Of a DNA stretch of 64,000 nucleotides, positions 24,114 through 35,196 are shown one piece after another. Under the pieces are notes generated by a model. It was not told the DNA's origin, ran no database searches, and saw nothing but the letters and a program-made list of their open reading frames with translations. The stretch is from Mytilisepta virgata (taxonomy: Eukaryota > Mollusca > Bivalvia > Mytilida > Mytilidae): assembly GCA_028015205.1 (NCBI GenBank), contig CM051516.1:57912230-57976229 (forward strand). Direction: 5' to 3'. Each line of letters starts with the position of its first letter. The stretch's first letter is position 1. The translations under genes were made by a program, and so were the position numbers.

Positions 24114-24660
24114 AAGATAACAAGAAAAATAAATGGAAATGGTGAGCTGTAAAAAAAAAATGTATGAAATACACAAGTCGAACAAAACCAAATATAAAAT
24201 CGTAAATAAACAACAACAAACTAAAAAGTTAAAAACACCCAACGGTTCGACCAATATGGTCTTGATCACGAGCATGTAAAAAATAAAAATAAAAATATTT
24301 TAACTCTTTGAATCCCAGAGCGAAACTGAGTCCGTACATTTTGGTCTTGATCACGAGCATGTAAAAAATAAAAATAAAAAGGTGTTAACTCTTTGAATCC
24401 CAGAGTGAGACTGAGTCCGTACATTTTGGTCTCGATCACGAGCATGTAAAAAATAAAAATAAAAAGGTGTTAACTCTTTGAATCCCAGAGCGAGACTGAG
24501 TCCGTACATTTTGGTCTTGATCACGAGCATGTAAAAAATAAAAATAAAAAGGTGTTAACTCTTTGAATCCCAGAGCGAAACTGAGTCCGTACATTTTTAT
24601 GTCGTTTTACGCACCTTTTGACAGGTCACCATTTCCATTTATTTTTCTTGTTATCTATTA
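24114..24660. repeat. MITE with 85-bp tandem-repeat core (copy A)
   Basis: Inverted ends: AAGATAACAAGAAAAATAAA then GGAAATGGTGA at 24114-24150, mirrored by TCACCATTTCC then TTTATTTTTCTTGTTATCT at 24627-24657. The core at 24261-24598 is four copies of an 85-bp unit (CTTGATCACGAGCATG ... CCCAGAGCGAAACTGAG). Bivalve 'pearl'-type elements have this plan of inverted ends around tandem repeats (family knowledge). Copy B (54071-54300) keeps a single unit and has lost the right end. Confidence 0.7.
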
Positions 24661-25011
24661 TCGCATGAACTGTTTCGCAACATACTTAGTTTTTAATAAT
24701 ACATTTACTCTGACTTTTTATTCAGAGGAAATTATACCGTATTCGCATTTCATTAACTGATTTTGTGTAAAATATTTTGAAAATAACTCATTTCCATATT
24801 AAATTTTTTTCTGAAGCAAGTTTTTTTTTCTGTGGGTAATCATCTGTTTTTAAGGAACATCCATATTCAGAAAATATTAATAAGGAACATGACCAATATC
24901 AACCTCCGTCATATTTTCTTATTAACATTTTAGCTCCCATCTTTTTTCTGATCTGATATATATACATACGATAAAGTTGCTAATCTAACTCTCCATTTTA
25001 TGCTCATCATT

Positions 25012-25515
25012 GGACTGAACAGCAATATAAAAGATGAATGTAACATCTATTGTGTAAGTAAATATCCCAGTAGAAGTTCCTGTGTCCTTCCTCACATCAA
25101 ATATAACTTTGTCAAACACTAAAATTTTAATAAGGTAGTTCTTTTCCATCAGTACAAGATTCCTGTGATATCATGTTGCGTTCTTTGCACTGCCTGTTCA
25201 GCTAAACTTTCCTCACGCCATACATGAAAATCATGATAATTTCAAAACATGCTGTCTTAGCAAATGAAAAATAATAATTTTATGTTTCAATCGTACAATG
25301 ATTGTTTTTTTTCATAAGTAGGCAATCTAATAGATGCGCTCTGTAAGAAAGTAAATCAAATTCGCGCATGTTAGTAAGAGCTACCGAGTAACGACTTTAC
25401 TGTAAGGCCATACAGCGAATAAATCAAGAGTTTATCGTGTGTTTGTTTATATATACAATGTTCACGTGGCAATCTATTGGATACTGAACACATCATTCAG
25501 TAACTGTAACACTCC
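25012..25515 (-). pseudogene. C1q gene remnant, copy A
   Basis: Positions 25012-25121 align with the middle of the C1q exon (CAGCAATATAAAAGATGAATG, then CCAGTAGAAGT, then ATAACTTTGTCAAACACTA) but are frame-broken and incomplete. Positions 25446-25515 align with the C1q promoter (TATATATACAATGTTCACG then CAATCTATTGG). No coiled-coil exon remains between them, so this is a deleted array member. B copy at 54615-55112. Confidence 0.65.
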
Positions 25516-27143
25516 CTCCTTTGACAACTTGTGTTGTGTTCAGTTTAGCTAATGAAATGCCTAGGAAAAAAATCATTATCACAATTTTCATGCAGAAGGA
25601 TATCATAACATAGTTTGGTGATTGTATGAAGAAAATAATCTACAGTCAATAGAGCTCATTGCACGACTGGAATTTCTCAAATATTTCATTAAGAACTGGC
25701 CGCATTTGTGCCCCTTAATCGTATTGGTCCAGATTCGAAATACCGTAACTGTATCCAGTGTCTTGAGTAGCAATATACCAGAATATGGCGTGTGGCATTT
25801 TTTACTCAGGCTTCAGACAAGTTTATAGTCATCACTTAGGAAATTTTACTTTCGTCATCACGAATTGATTGACCGTTACAGTGTTCCAATATCTAAGATA
25901 ATGTTGGACTGTTACCACTGTCATAACATTTCAAGTACCTCCACCGATCGACCTTGCTGAACTTCACGACGACGAGTGCCGTATACGGAGCAGGAACTGC
26001 TTACCCTTCCGGTGCACCTGAGTTCACTCCTAGTTTTTATAGGAGTTCGTGTTGTTCATTTTTTTTTTTTTTTAGTTTTCTGTGTTTATTTGTTGTGCTT
26101 GTTTATTTGTCTTCCCGGGTTTGTCTGTATAATGGACTGCGTTGCGACGGTCCTTTGTAGTTTGCATTGAGATTAAAATGCAATGAACCAACTACCAACC
26201 AAAATAAATTTGTTTTATATATCAACCCACGGAAGATTTCACCTAAAGAAACCTTAGGACCAGTTGGAACTCAACTTATATTTAGGTGGTCTTTCAAAAT
26301 TGTAGCCGATGACCAGGATTGCAAATCAACATGACAACTACAACAAAACTTGTTTAACATACGACTTGCAGAAAATGTTCCTGTCTCCATCCCATGGGAC
26401 CCTTAAGGATATTCTTTGAAATATCCTCGTGTCTTCAGTAAACCAGTTGAAACTAAACATGTTATTCTTTTGATGTGCAGATTAAGTCCAGCTGAGCGAT
26501 ACAGGTTCATTGAAGCCTGCAGTTATTTTTCAGGATGATTGTACACATATTGAAGAACTTTATAAGGATTTCTACATTGATCAATTTTACGATAGTACGG
26601 GCTGTTGAACTTACCAACTGATTGAAATCAGATTTGGGGGTACATGATTTGTCCAGATATTGTAACCTAGAAAGTTTTCATTGATACCGGATATTTGTAC
26701 ATTCACTGAATATGTGATATAATGAAGTATGTACAAATGAGAATCTTATCATTGGAAGAACTCATAAAGCAAATGTATGAGTAAAGAATCGCTTGTTAAC
26801 TTATACACACGTGTAGAAAAGTTGTGTATAAGTTGCAAAGGAGTTATGTTGATGAATTTCTAAATTCATCCTATCTAAAACCCTTGATACAGTTTTGCTT
26901 TTTTATGACTAGGTTGGTCTTTTTTCAAAAACAAACGTCATGAGTTTAATAAGTGTTATGCACGAAAAGTTAGAAGCTGCAATATGTCACAAACTGTGAT
27001 GAACACTGAACGTATTTTAAGAAGCACTGCAAAGGTTGAAACCACTGATTTCATAGGATATATGACTTTTAGCGTGTTGGAAAATACTGAGCGAACTGAA
27101 ACCAACTTTTGTAGAGATTTAATTTGGGTTTCCTCTTTAGAGT
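25516..27143. other. Intergenic DNA of block A, no gene seen
   Basis: It is duplicated at 55.1-56.8 kb. It includes the dispersed repeat with GTATACGGAGCAGGAACTGC at about 25978-26160. Short ORFs are not shared in frame with B. Confidence 0.5.
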
Positions 27144-27154
27144 TTAATCAGATG

Positions 27155-27414
27155 TTTGTTTTGTATAATTGGGGTTTTACGTCGTTCTCAGCACATTTGG
27201 CTATTTCGCGGCGGCCAGTTTTTATTGGTGGAGGAAGCCGGAGTACCCGGAGAGAACCAACGACCTTCGGTAGAAAAATTAACAATCAATTAAGATCGGA
27301 GTTCAAAACACCTCGTCTCAGGTGAGATTCGAACGCACAATCTCTGTGTTGACAGGCTAGTGATCATTAGTAGTCATGACGAAGTACCTAGACCCCTCGG
27401 CCACCGAGGCCCCC
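27155..27414 (-). mobile_element. tRNA-derived SINE (Leu/Ser-like head), copy A
   Basis: An 11-bp target duplication TTAATCAGATG flanks it (27144-27154 and 27415-27425). On minus the head begins GGGGGCCTCGGTGGCCGAGG (box A region) and has GTTCGAATC (box B), then a body with GGTTCTCTCCGGGTACTCCG and CCTCCACCAATAAAAACTGG. The body resembles widespread molluscan V-SINE/RUDI-type SINEs (from memory, unverified). B copy at 56822-57081. Confidence 0.8.
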
Positions 27415-27425
27415 TTAATCAGATG

Positions 27426-28471
27426 ACTCAAATCCCCACCAAGAAGTCTGCCACAACAAACCAAGTCTAACGTAGGATATTCATTAAATATCGCCTTGTC
27501 AAAAACATTTAAGCCAGGTAAAACCAAAACTGGAAGCAAGTATTCCTGACAAATTAAACCCAGGCGAGCCATACAGGCTTCTTGAAGTCTCTACTGTTTG
27601 ATTTATCTGGTCCAATAGTTTGGGTGAACTGTGTATCATTATTTGGAATCTGTCCATTTTCACATTTTGATCTTCTCTTGAACCACTTGGCCAACAAGGA
27701 GCAAACGGACGAGTCGTACAGCGACGAAATATGCACACCCTGTGCATAAAAATTGGTTTCGAAGAATTTATTATGCAATATAGTCGTCGGAATTTTTAGG
27801 TCATGTGATTTTTTGAAACCCTGTCAAAAATGTATTTATTTTTCATATGTTTTATGGCTTTATACCTTAAAGAATGACATTAACTTTTGAAGTAAGCCAC
27901 ACTTTCGATATTAATGATTTAAGGATTTACAAAATCTTATAGACATGTCAAGCAGTAAGATGACCTCAAGTTGTGACAGCGACATGTTAAAATATATTAT
28001 TAATAGCAGGAAAACGAAATGTTCTGTACCAGTGCTGTTTATTTTCATCTAATTTTTCACAATGTCTGTTTACCATGGAAAATATTTAGATGTAAGTGTC
28101 TGAAAAAACAACGAACCAGTTTTCAAAAATTTATAAGATTTTTATCAGAATTTTACGACTTCACCTTGCCTATGTCGGTTTTAAAAGTTTCTTCGAACTA
28201 ATATTTTTATATTATATTTGTTTTTACTGACTTTAAATAAATTTTACCTATACTTACTTTGATTTTGATTATTTATAAAATAATTTCTCTTCGAAAATAT
28301 AACAGAAAGTACTAAAAAATTATCTTACTGTTTCTAAAATAAAAGCATCCAAAGGGTAAAAAAAATATCAACAGCGTTTCCAGATATATGATATTTTTAT
28401 ATTTTATCTGATTTAAATTGAAATTATTGAATTTTAACCGATGTTACTGATTTCTTGGTAATATGTCATAT
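27426..28471. other. Intergenic DNA of block A, no gene seen
   Basis: Paralogous to 57093-58140. Small ORFs are disrupted between copies. Confidence 0.45.
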
Positions 28472-28484
28472 CTAACAGTTTGCG

Positions 28485-28713
28485 CCGTGGTGTAGTGGTT
28501 AGCACATCGGACTACGAAGCCAAAGGTCCATGGTTCGATTCCCGTTCGAGATGAAAATTTCAGGGATCAAATTTGCGACGCCCTATCGACACCATTTGCG
28601 AGGATGGTCTCGATAAACGATGCTAGTCCTTCTGATTGGGACGAAAAATGGCTGTCCCGTGTCAAAGTTGGTATAACTTGTTTCCCAATCCACTATAAAT
28701 AAATAAGTTTAAA
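28485..28713 (+). mobile_element. tRNA-derived SINE, copy A
   Basis: A 13-bp perfect target duplication CTAACAGTTTGCG (28472-28484 and 28714-28726). The head CCGTGGTGTAGTGGTTAGCA matches Pol III box A, and GGTTCGATTCC is box B. A body of about 150 bp ends in ATAAATAAATAAG. The tRNA-like part has a mispaired anticodon arm, so it is not a functional tRNA gene. B copy at 58154-58377. Confidence 0.88.
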
Positions 28714-29268
28714 CTAACAGTTTGCGAGATAAAAGTGGTCAGATCTAAACAAAGGATTTCAAGGAAATTGTTGCTAATGGAATGATTTTCCAATTCTTAT
28801 ATCAACTGCGAAGTTGGTGAAGTTAATGTTAAATGCCTTGTCAATATGGTAAATATAGTTCCAACAATATCCTTTAAACAAGCTTGTGACATTAACTCCT
28901 CTTTCATTTCTAATTTTATGTATTTCATTTCTATACAGTATTGTCATAAAGTGTATGCAAATGCGCAGTAAGGTTTTAAAATTTTGATTTTCCAAAATGT
29001 GGGCACGTGTTCAAAGATATGATTTTGAAAAAGGTGCACAGGGATACGAGATGTGGGGAGTGCGGGGATAGCTGTCGTTTCCGACTACCTTAATCTAGTT
29101 TTTTAAAATTTATTGTTGGTTCTAATTAGTCATATTTTGGATATCGTAACACCTTGAGTGGAGGTTTTGTATGAGTGGCTGTTCGTGTCATTGGCGGTAT
29201 GAACATACCGTATGAAATTTTCAACGCGTTGGTTTTTACTTTCAACGTGTTGGTTTTCACTTTGCTAC

Positions 29269-29393
29269 ATGGCTACAAGAAGGGGAGACCGAGAGCGATT
29301 TTTAGATCGATTCAAGGAAATGGTGAATTACTGCAGCCGGATTAGCACTTCAGACAAAATGGACGATAATACATCAGAAAATATTCGAGGAAG
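29269..29393 (+). CDS. Candidate first exon of a transposon protein
   Basis: The ATG opens MATRRGDRERFLDRFKEMV and the frame runs to CGAGGAAG|GTATAC, a plausible splice donor. It encodes about 41 charged residues with no recognised domain. It lies just inside the left inverted repeat, the usual place for a transposase first exon. The B copy has the same start but a deletion of about 37 bp removing the donor (59393-59397). No downstream exon is recognised. Confidence 0.35.
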
Positions 29394-29967
29394 GTATACA
29401 TTTTACATATATGTTTAAGGTAGATAGACACTATATGATATGCCCATGATAGATATGTCTGATAATATTCCATACAAGTAATAACAAATGTTTTGTAGAT
29501 ACTTAACTTTAAGTGTGTGCAGTGGCACAGAAAAATATATGTATGAAAGTTACAACAATTGGGTTTCAAAAGAATAACTGTGTTGGAATGAGCGCGTAGG
29601 CAAAATAACTGCTTTGGCGGCAATTTGCACGATGTCTTTCAAATAACAACTTTGAGGGGGCTGATAGTGGAATTTTGCTCTCCGTGATTCTCGTTTTTTT
29701 CATGGATTTATTTTCCGTGACTCGTGATTAGTGCATTTTTTGTGACTCGTTTTCAATTCGATTTGATATACGTTCTCTGTGATGAAGGTGTAAAATCGTC
29801 ATTTTTTCGTGAACAGTGATGAAGGTGTTAAAGCGTCGTTTTTTTTTTGTGAACGGTTTTGTTGTATTCCCTGTGAATACTGATTAGCAAATTTAATATT
29901 TCGTGAACCGTGATGAACCCCCCCCCCCCCCCCCCCCATTACCCTCTCAAGTTCAGTATAATAATAC

Positions 29968-30085
29968 AGTTATGGCCTTCATAAAAGTTAATATCCAAAA
30001 TTATTAAATTCTACGGACCTTGAGGAAAATAATCATTTTCTCGATTTAATAATTGTGGATATTAACTTTTGAATGCCATAATTCT
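29968..30085. repeat. Small fold-back repeat, copy A
   Basis: Arms GTTATGGCCTTCATAAAAGT and AATATCCAAAATTATT are mirrored by AATAATTGTGGATATT and AACTTTTGAATGCCATAA. Family members occur at 59971-60086 and, diverged, at 39221-39296. Confidence 0.65.
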
Positions 30086-30729
30086 ATATTGTTTGGGCTA
30101 AATACAATAACAACACAAGCTGATGTAAGCTGTATCTACACAAATTATATTCGATAATAATATTCAATTAAAACTCGTCTGACCAACTAAACAAGCCTCT
30201 TTGATACAAGTTACAATACCACATCAATAAATATAAACAGGGACGTATATAAGTCCTTGATATAAATAAAAGAAATATTGTTTTGGTGTAAATTTTGATT
30301 ATGGCCGGACCTTACACAGACAAGAAATCATCGTCATCTTGATTTTCGGCAACAGTTGCCTCTGTATTCAATCTTTGGGCCCTGTTTATTAATATTTGCA
30401 GACGGGCTGCGGACGATTCAGTCATATTTATACTTTACCGCCAATCTCAAGAAAAATCCGGAGGCTGTCCGAATATTTAAATAATACTTGGTAAGAAGGT
30501 TTTTGATTGGTTGACAAAAGTTCAAAACTTACGGTATGGAATGAAAAACTTACGGTATAGAATTGAAAACCAACGCGTTGGTTTTTCATACCGTATGAAT
30601 TACGAATCACGCGTTAGTTGTTACAACCAATGCGTAGAAAATGATAGCAACGCGTTGAAAGTGAAAACCAACGCGTTGAAAATTTCATACGGTATGTTTA
30701 AACCGCCTATGACACGAACGGCCACTCAT

Positions 30730-31990
30730 AGTTTTGTTATCCATTAAAACTTTTAAGTTTGCCTCTATCGTCACTCTGTTTCATTTGTGTTTCTATTTTG
30801 CCCACTAAATGTTGCGGTCTGGGAGAATGTGTCTGCTGTTAACTGGTTAGCGTCTTATTGTAGACCTTTCTTGTTATTTTCATATTCAAACAGTGAAACC
30901 AGACAGATCAGAGGAATTAAAAAAAAACAACAAATTTTATAAATGCATGAATTGTATATACCAAGTAAGACTTCGTGATTTTATGTTTGTGTTTGTGTGT
31001 GTGAGCTTTTATATTGTTTTTTCTGATTGGATAACGTTATTTGACAGATATATTGGTATGTCACTGTTAACCTTTCCGACTATCCATTTAATTATTTGTT
31101 TATTTGGCTAACGTCACTTATATAAATTCGCTTGCTAATTGTTTGTTTTTGCTTTTATTTTGTCTATCCACAATTTTAGTCACGAGCATTCTTTGTGACA
31201 CTTAACCCTGGCATGAGCATTGTACGCTGGAATATAAGTATCATGAGTTTGTTTTGCTGCCAGTGCTGGTTGACTGTTATTTCTTCGTAGCACGATATTT
31301 AAATACAGGTATTGAAATTTTCGGTCGATAAATTTTGAGAAAATGGGGGAACAGTAATTTACAGAGGGAGCTGACTTTGCCTTGATTTTAGCCATTCTGT
31401 TTAGGACCGTTAGATTATAGTGCCCTAAATACAAAGTTTTGATCGCGAGAGTACCCGGTGAATGTTTATCCAGATACATGCATTACATTGTACAGAAAAA
31501 ATAGTAAAAAAAAATCAAACCATTGACTATCTCCACATATATTTTAGTTTATCTGCAGGCATGCGTATACTTTAATTACTTTCCAGTAATTATCATATGT
31601 ATATCAGGACGAACACATGTTGATGTGATATGAATATGAACCCTCCTCTGTACTAGATCGAAGTCGGATTTTTAACGTGCTTGCTCAAGAGGTGACAGTC
31701 CACAGGAAGACATATCACCCCACTGGGACATATTATGCTAACTCCGAGCTGACCTTTGCTTCTACTTCTATATGCTGCGTGCTTGACTCAGAAGCAGCAA
31801 ATACAAAATTTTTAATGTCTTCGGTTTGGCCCGAGAATCGAGGATTATATACAGAAAACTCTAGTAACAAAACTCAGTAAGTATACATGCTAAATTCTTA
31901 ACCTATAGTAGCTAAATTGTAAGTTGTATCTTAAATACTTTGAATACATGTATGAATAGTCTGTATTTACGAAATAACTAAATATATGTT
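30730..31990. other. Intergenic DNA downstream of C1q gene 3, no gene seen
   Basis: Paralogous to 60783-61870. A dispersed repeat (GGACATATTATGCTAACTCC, GCAGCAAATACAAAATTTTT) at about 31660-31880 gives a 67-aa ORF that I do not regard as a gene. Confidence 0.45.
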
Positions 31991-32614
31991 TATGTCAATA
32001 TATACGGAATCCAGAAAACGTTATAATAGGAATTCCGATGGTGTAATATCCAGACCCAGTATATCTTTGAGCCCACACTTTATCTCCTTTTTGAATACGA
32101 AGAACAACCATGTTTGTTCCAGTTTGATGTACGATTGAGGAGGATGGTTGCCATGCCATAGACCTTACCATACGATTCCCATTTAATACTATGTCAAAAT
32201 ATATTATTTTTTTTTGTTGGGACATAATGGCAATATAGAAAACAAATGTTCCATCTGTTGGAGAGGTGAAGATCCCAGTAGAGGTACTGTATCCTCCTCC
32301 TATATCAGATATAACTTTGTCAAATACAAGTGTAGATCCAGACCAAGAACTGCTCTGTGAAGTTACTCCTACAGTAAAGCCGACCTTTTCCTTAGAGTGT
32401 AATAATTCCAATGATGTCACGGCTAGAGAAAGCTTCGTCTGATCTTGTGTCCATCGCCTAACATTCTCTTGTAAGTCATTCATCCTGCTGTCAATATTAT
32501 CTGGAAGAAATATAAAATCTATAGAAAGCTTAAATGTATTTTCTAAATATTAAATAAATTCTTTGATACCCAATTCGTCGATGTACGACTTATCAGTTCT
32601 GCTAAAAGCCTTAA

Positions 32615-32887
32615 GGTGGTACCTAACACTACAGGGAGATAACTCTGTAAAATCGGATAAACGTTTTAATAACGTTGTGTTGTTAATGGAATATTAAGCT
32701 TTTCAATGATCAATATTAGTGTTTGTCAAACTGCTATACAATCAGTGTAATTTTTCTGATTAATTGGTTGGTTCAAATGTTTTGAAATTTTTAAATTTTT
32801 GTCAATGGGTCAAAGTAAATACTTTGTCAAAATTTTATGAAAATTAAACGAGCCAAATTAATTTTAGTGAAAGTGTTGGGTACCACC
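32615..32887. mobile_element. MITE with TTAA duplication in the C1q gene 3 intron
   Basis: Ends GGTGGTACCTAACACT and AGTGTTGGGTACCACC are flanked by TTAA at 32611-32614 and 32888-32891. An identically placed copy lies at 62493-62765. The terminus RGTGG resembles the THAP transposon terminus AGTGG, so it may belong to the same TTAA superfamily (inference). Confidence 0.75.
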
Positions 32888-33089
32888 TTAAATGTTGAAA
32901 ACCAGAACAATAATCCAAAATTTTAAACCAATGTTGAGAAATCTTTACATTTTGTTAATATTTATTTTAAAAACAAAAAAATATCCGATTCGTACAGTCT
33001 ATTTTGTATATAACGTACTGAAACAGTTTCTGTTGGTAAGAGATGGAATCTTGAATGTTCTGAAGAGTTGTGATTGTTTCCGTCCTTGC

Positions 33090-33480
33090 GTCAAACTTTC
33101 TTGTCAAATCAACTGCTCCTTTACTTTTGGTTTCCACAATAAGGTTTTAAAATTTTGGGTTTTTTGAACTCGAGACCAACAGGGGTCAAATTTAAAAATA
33201 CTGATTTTAAGGTTGTGACCTAAAATCCTCTTTCATTTTTCAATTTAGGAATATTTATTGTCATATACTGTAAGTAGATGTGCAATCAGGTTTTAGAATT
33301 TCTTTTATTCTTCAATTTATGCTTTAATTTTACTTTTTTACAGTTTGCAATTTTGATTTCAAATATTGGGGTCGAATTACTAAAATTCTCAATTTAATCT
33401 TGCAGCCTAAACTGTTTTCTATTTTTACATGTTCAGTGATTTAATTTCTAAGTAGAATGATTGCATAATTTTTGTAGATA
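33090..33480. repeat. Degenerate repeats of about 130 bp in the gene 3 intron
   Basis: Motifs recur in order: GGTTTTAAAATTTTG, TTGTGACCTAAA, CTCTTTCATT, ATTGTCATA, GTAGATGTGCAATCAGG. The same family forms the array at 58560-58990. Confidence 0.5.
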
Positions 33481-33681
33481 TTCTATAACGTTTTAAATGT
33501 TTGACTTTTAAGTCTCCTGACTAAATGCTGGGTTGCGGGTCCTACTATCTATTCTGGCAGTAGCTTTCTAGTTATCCGTTTTATCATTATACAGTTTATT
33601 GTTGAAAAGAGAAGTTTAATCGATTCATTGGACCAGGGTGGCATTACTTATACAAGCATAACATATATGGTAGGTCATATT

Positions 33682-33770
33682 TTTTCCATGAACGACCCCT
33701 ACAATTGCAATTTTCCATGAACGACCCATACAATTGTAATTTTCCATGAACGACCCCTACAATTGTAATT
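33682..33770. repeat. 29-bp minisatellite, three copies
   Basis: The unit TTTTCCATGAACGACCCCTA (then CAATTGCAA) is present three times. Block B has one copy at 63562-63590. Confidence 0.8.
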
Positions 33771-34834
33771 TTCACTGACAGCATATACACTTTCTAATCT
33801 TTTTTAGAATAGTAATGATTCCTTTGACCTTTCTGTTGTGAATAATTGATTTAACTACATGTAGTTTCCAAAGATTATCGACAGGCGTTTGACCACTGAT
33901 TCTATCTGGAATTCAATGCTACACATTATTAGTCTTACTTGAATTTCGTGTTTCTTTATTATAAAAAAATAGGGAAATTTCATGTAAATTTGAAATGACT
34001 ATAAAATGTTTGTGTGTTATTTTTAATAGTTACCAGGACTACCAAAACTTACCTGGTAGAAGTAATGTAACGTTATGTCGAAATACTTTTAGATCCGATA
34101 CGGAGGACAATAATTCCAGTTGTCTTCCATTTGAGTGTGAAAGATCAACTGTCAATTTGTCATAAGTTTTGTTAACAAATTCAAATACTGATCGGCTATT
34201 TTCTTCTAGTCGTTTAGGAATACTTTTGTCCATTTCACGAGTATGATCATTGAGATCGAGTAAGGTTACAGATAAGTAACGAACTTCAATTTTGATGTCA
34301 CCAAGTATACCAGAAATATTCCGCTCAAAATTTTCTCTCTTTTCTTCAAAATGGCGCTCAAACTCAGTGTTGTTGATACTTATTTGCAAGATATCAGACG
34401 TGGTATTTTCGATATGTATGTTCACAAAATCCAACTGTTGCTTTATAGTTGTATTCACAACATCCAGTTGTTTCTTTAGGTTAAGATTTTCACCATTTAA
34501 ACGTTGGTTTTCGCGTTTGAGCTCGTCCGATTCTCTTTTCAAGCTGTCAACCATATCCTGCATGGAAACCATATCCTCTTTTAATGTCACAACATCTTGC
34601 ATCAATAAATGTAAATTTTTTACCATGGACATACGTATAATTGTTTCTTGATTCAGAAGTTGTCTGAGAACATCAGAATCTTTACCGGTAGGTATGTTTA
34701 GAAGAAAATCCGTCAAATTCTGGTTTTCAGTGAATATCCTTGTGTAACATACAGAAAAGCAACTACTCCAAACACCAATGGATACATCATGGTAAAAAGA
34801 CAGCAAACAGTGCGTCACAATTTCTGTGGCTATC

Positions 34835-34868
34835 TTATATATACCATGTTTAATTGACAATCTATTGG
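34835..34868 (-). promoter_or_regulatory. C1q gene 3 core promoter
   Basis: TATATATAAG on minus at about 34843-34834 and CCAAT at 34868-34864. Preserved although exon 1 is frameshifted. Confidence 0.6.
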
Positions 34869-35058
34869 TTACTCAGAACATCGTTCAGAAATACTATCAC
34901 GCCCTCTCTAGTATATTTTATTGTTATCGAAACAGATTTAATTTAAATAAACTACACTGCGTGAAAGAATTTCAGAATGTTCCATGTGACATGCATATTA
35001 TTTGGTAATATATCTTATCATGGATGAAATGAACAGTTTCATAACAAAGAAAAGAACC

Positions 35059-35196
35059 GGACATTGTTAGCATTAGCTTTTGTCTGAAAATACTATAAGG
35101 AATCCGCAATAGTAAATGAACTGTACTGGACATTGTTAGCATTAGCTTTTGTCTGAAAATACTATAAGGAATCCGCAATAGTAAATGAACTGTACT
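35059..35196. repeat. 69-bp tandem duplication
   Basis: Two identical units starting GGACATTGTTAGCATTAGC (35059-35127 and 35128-35196). The equivalent flank of genes 1 and 2 has one unit. Confidence 0.85.

Larger units (their letters stand above)
29170..30729. mobile_element. DNA transposon with about 90-bp inverted repeats, copy A
   Basis: The ends ATGAGTGGCTGTTCGTGTCA and its complement near 30729-30710 continue as inverted GGCGGT, CATACCGTATGAAATTTTC and repeated AACGCGTTGGTTTT blocks. The flanks GGTTTTGT and AGTTTTGT could be an 8-bp target duplication with one mismatch (hAT-like, inference). Subterminal 22-bp units (CAACGCGTTGGTTTTCACTT type) resemble transposase-binding repeats. Inside are a candidate coding exon, a poly-C run (29918-29937) and a fold-back (29968-30085). 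Confidence 0.65.
31995..34790 (-). pseudogene. C1q gene 3: coiled-coil C1q gene with frameshifted exon 1
   Basis: Exon 1 is 34790-34053 and exon 2 is 32500-31995, with donor ACCAG|GTAAGT and acceptor TTCCAG|ATAAT. Exon 1 is 738 nt against 748 in genes 1 and 2: a 10-nt loss near 34728-34735, at the end of the signal peptide, shifts the stalk out of frame and a stop follows within a few codons. The stalk and C1q frames are otherwise open and well conserved. An upstream in-frame ATG at 34860 would read through the old 5' UTR into the stalk without a normal signal peptide. A pseudogene or an intracellular/alternative-start form are both possible. The 1.55-kb intron carries a TTAA MITE and a 29-bp minisatellite. 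Confidence 0.72.

Noticed and set aside
24261..24598. Possible CRISPR-like array
   Set aside because: Units are adjacent 85-bp tandem repeats without unique spacers, in eukaryotic DNA.
26984..27325. 113-aa ORF, also present at 56603-56992
   Set aside because: Its second half is SINE sequence read antisense. The frames are shared only because the block is recently duplicated.
28485..28560. Apparent tRNA gene
   Set aside because: Box A and box B are present, but the anticodon stem is mispaired and a SINE body and target duplication follow; it is a SINE head.
31677..31880. 67-aa ORF conserved in block B (61551-61754)
   Set aside because: It lies in a dispersed repeat and no domain or start context supports a gene; conservation is explained by the duplication.
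34292..34651. 119-aa plus-strand ORF, with similar ones at 5635, 20251 and 51909
   Set aside because: Antisense of the C1q stalk exons.
34039..34860. C1q stalk ORF starting at the upstream ATG 34860 as the normal gene 3 product
   Set aside because: That ATG lies above the TATA box and the paralogous start at 34790 is clearly the original; treated as a frameshifted gene instead.
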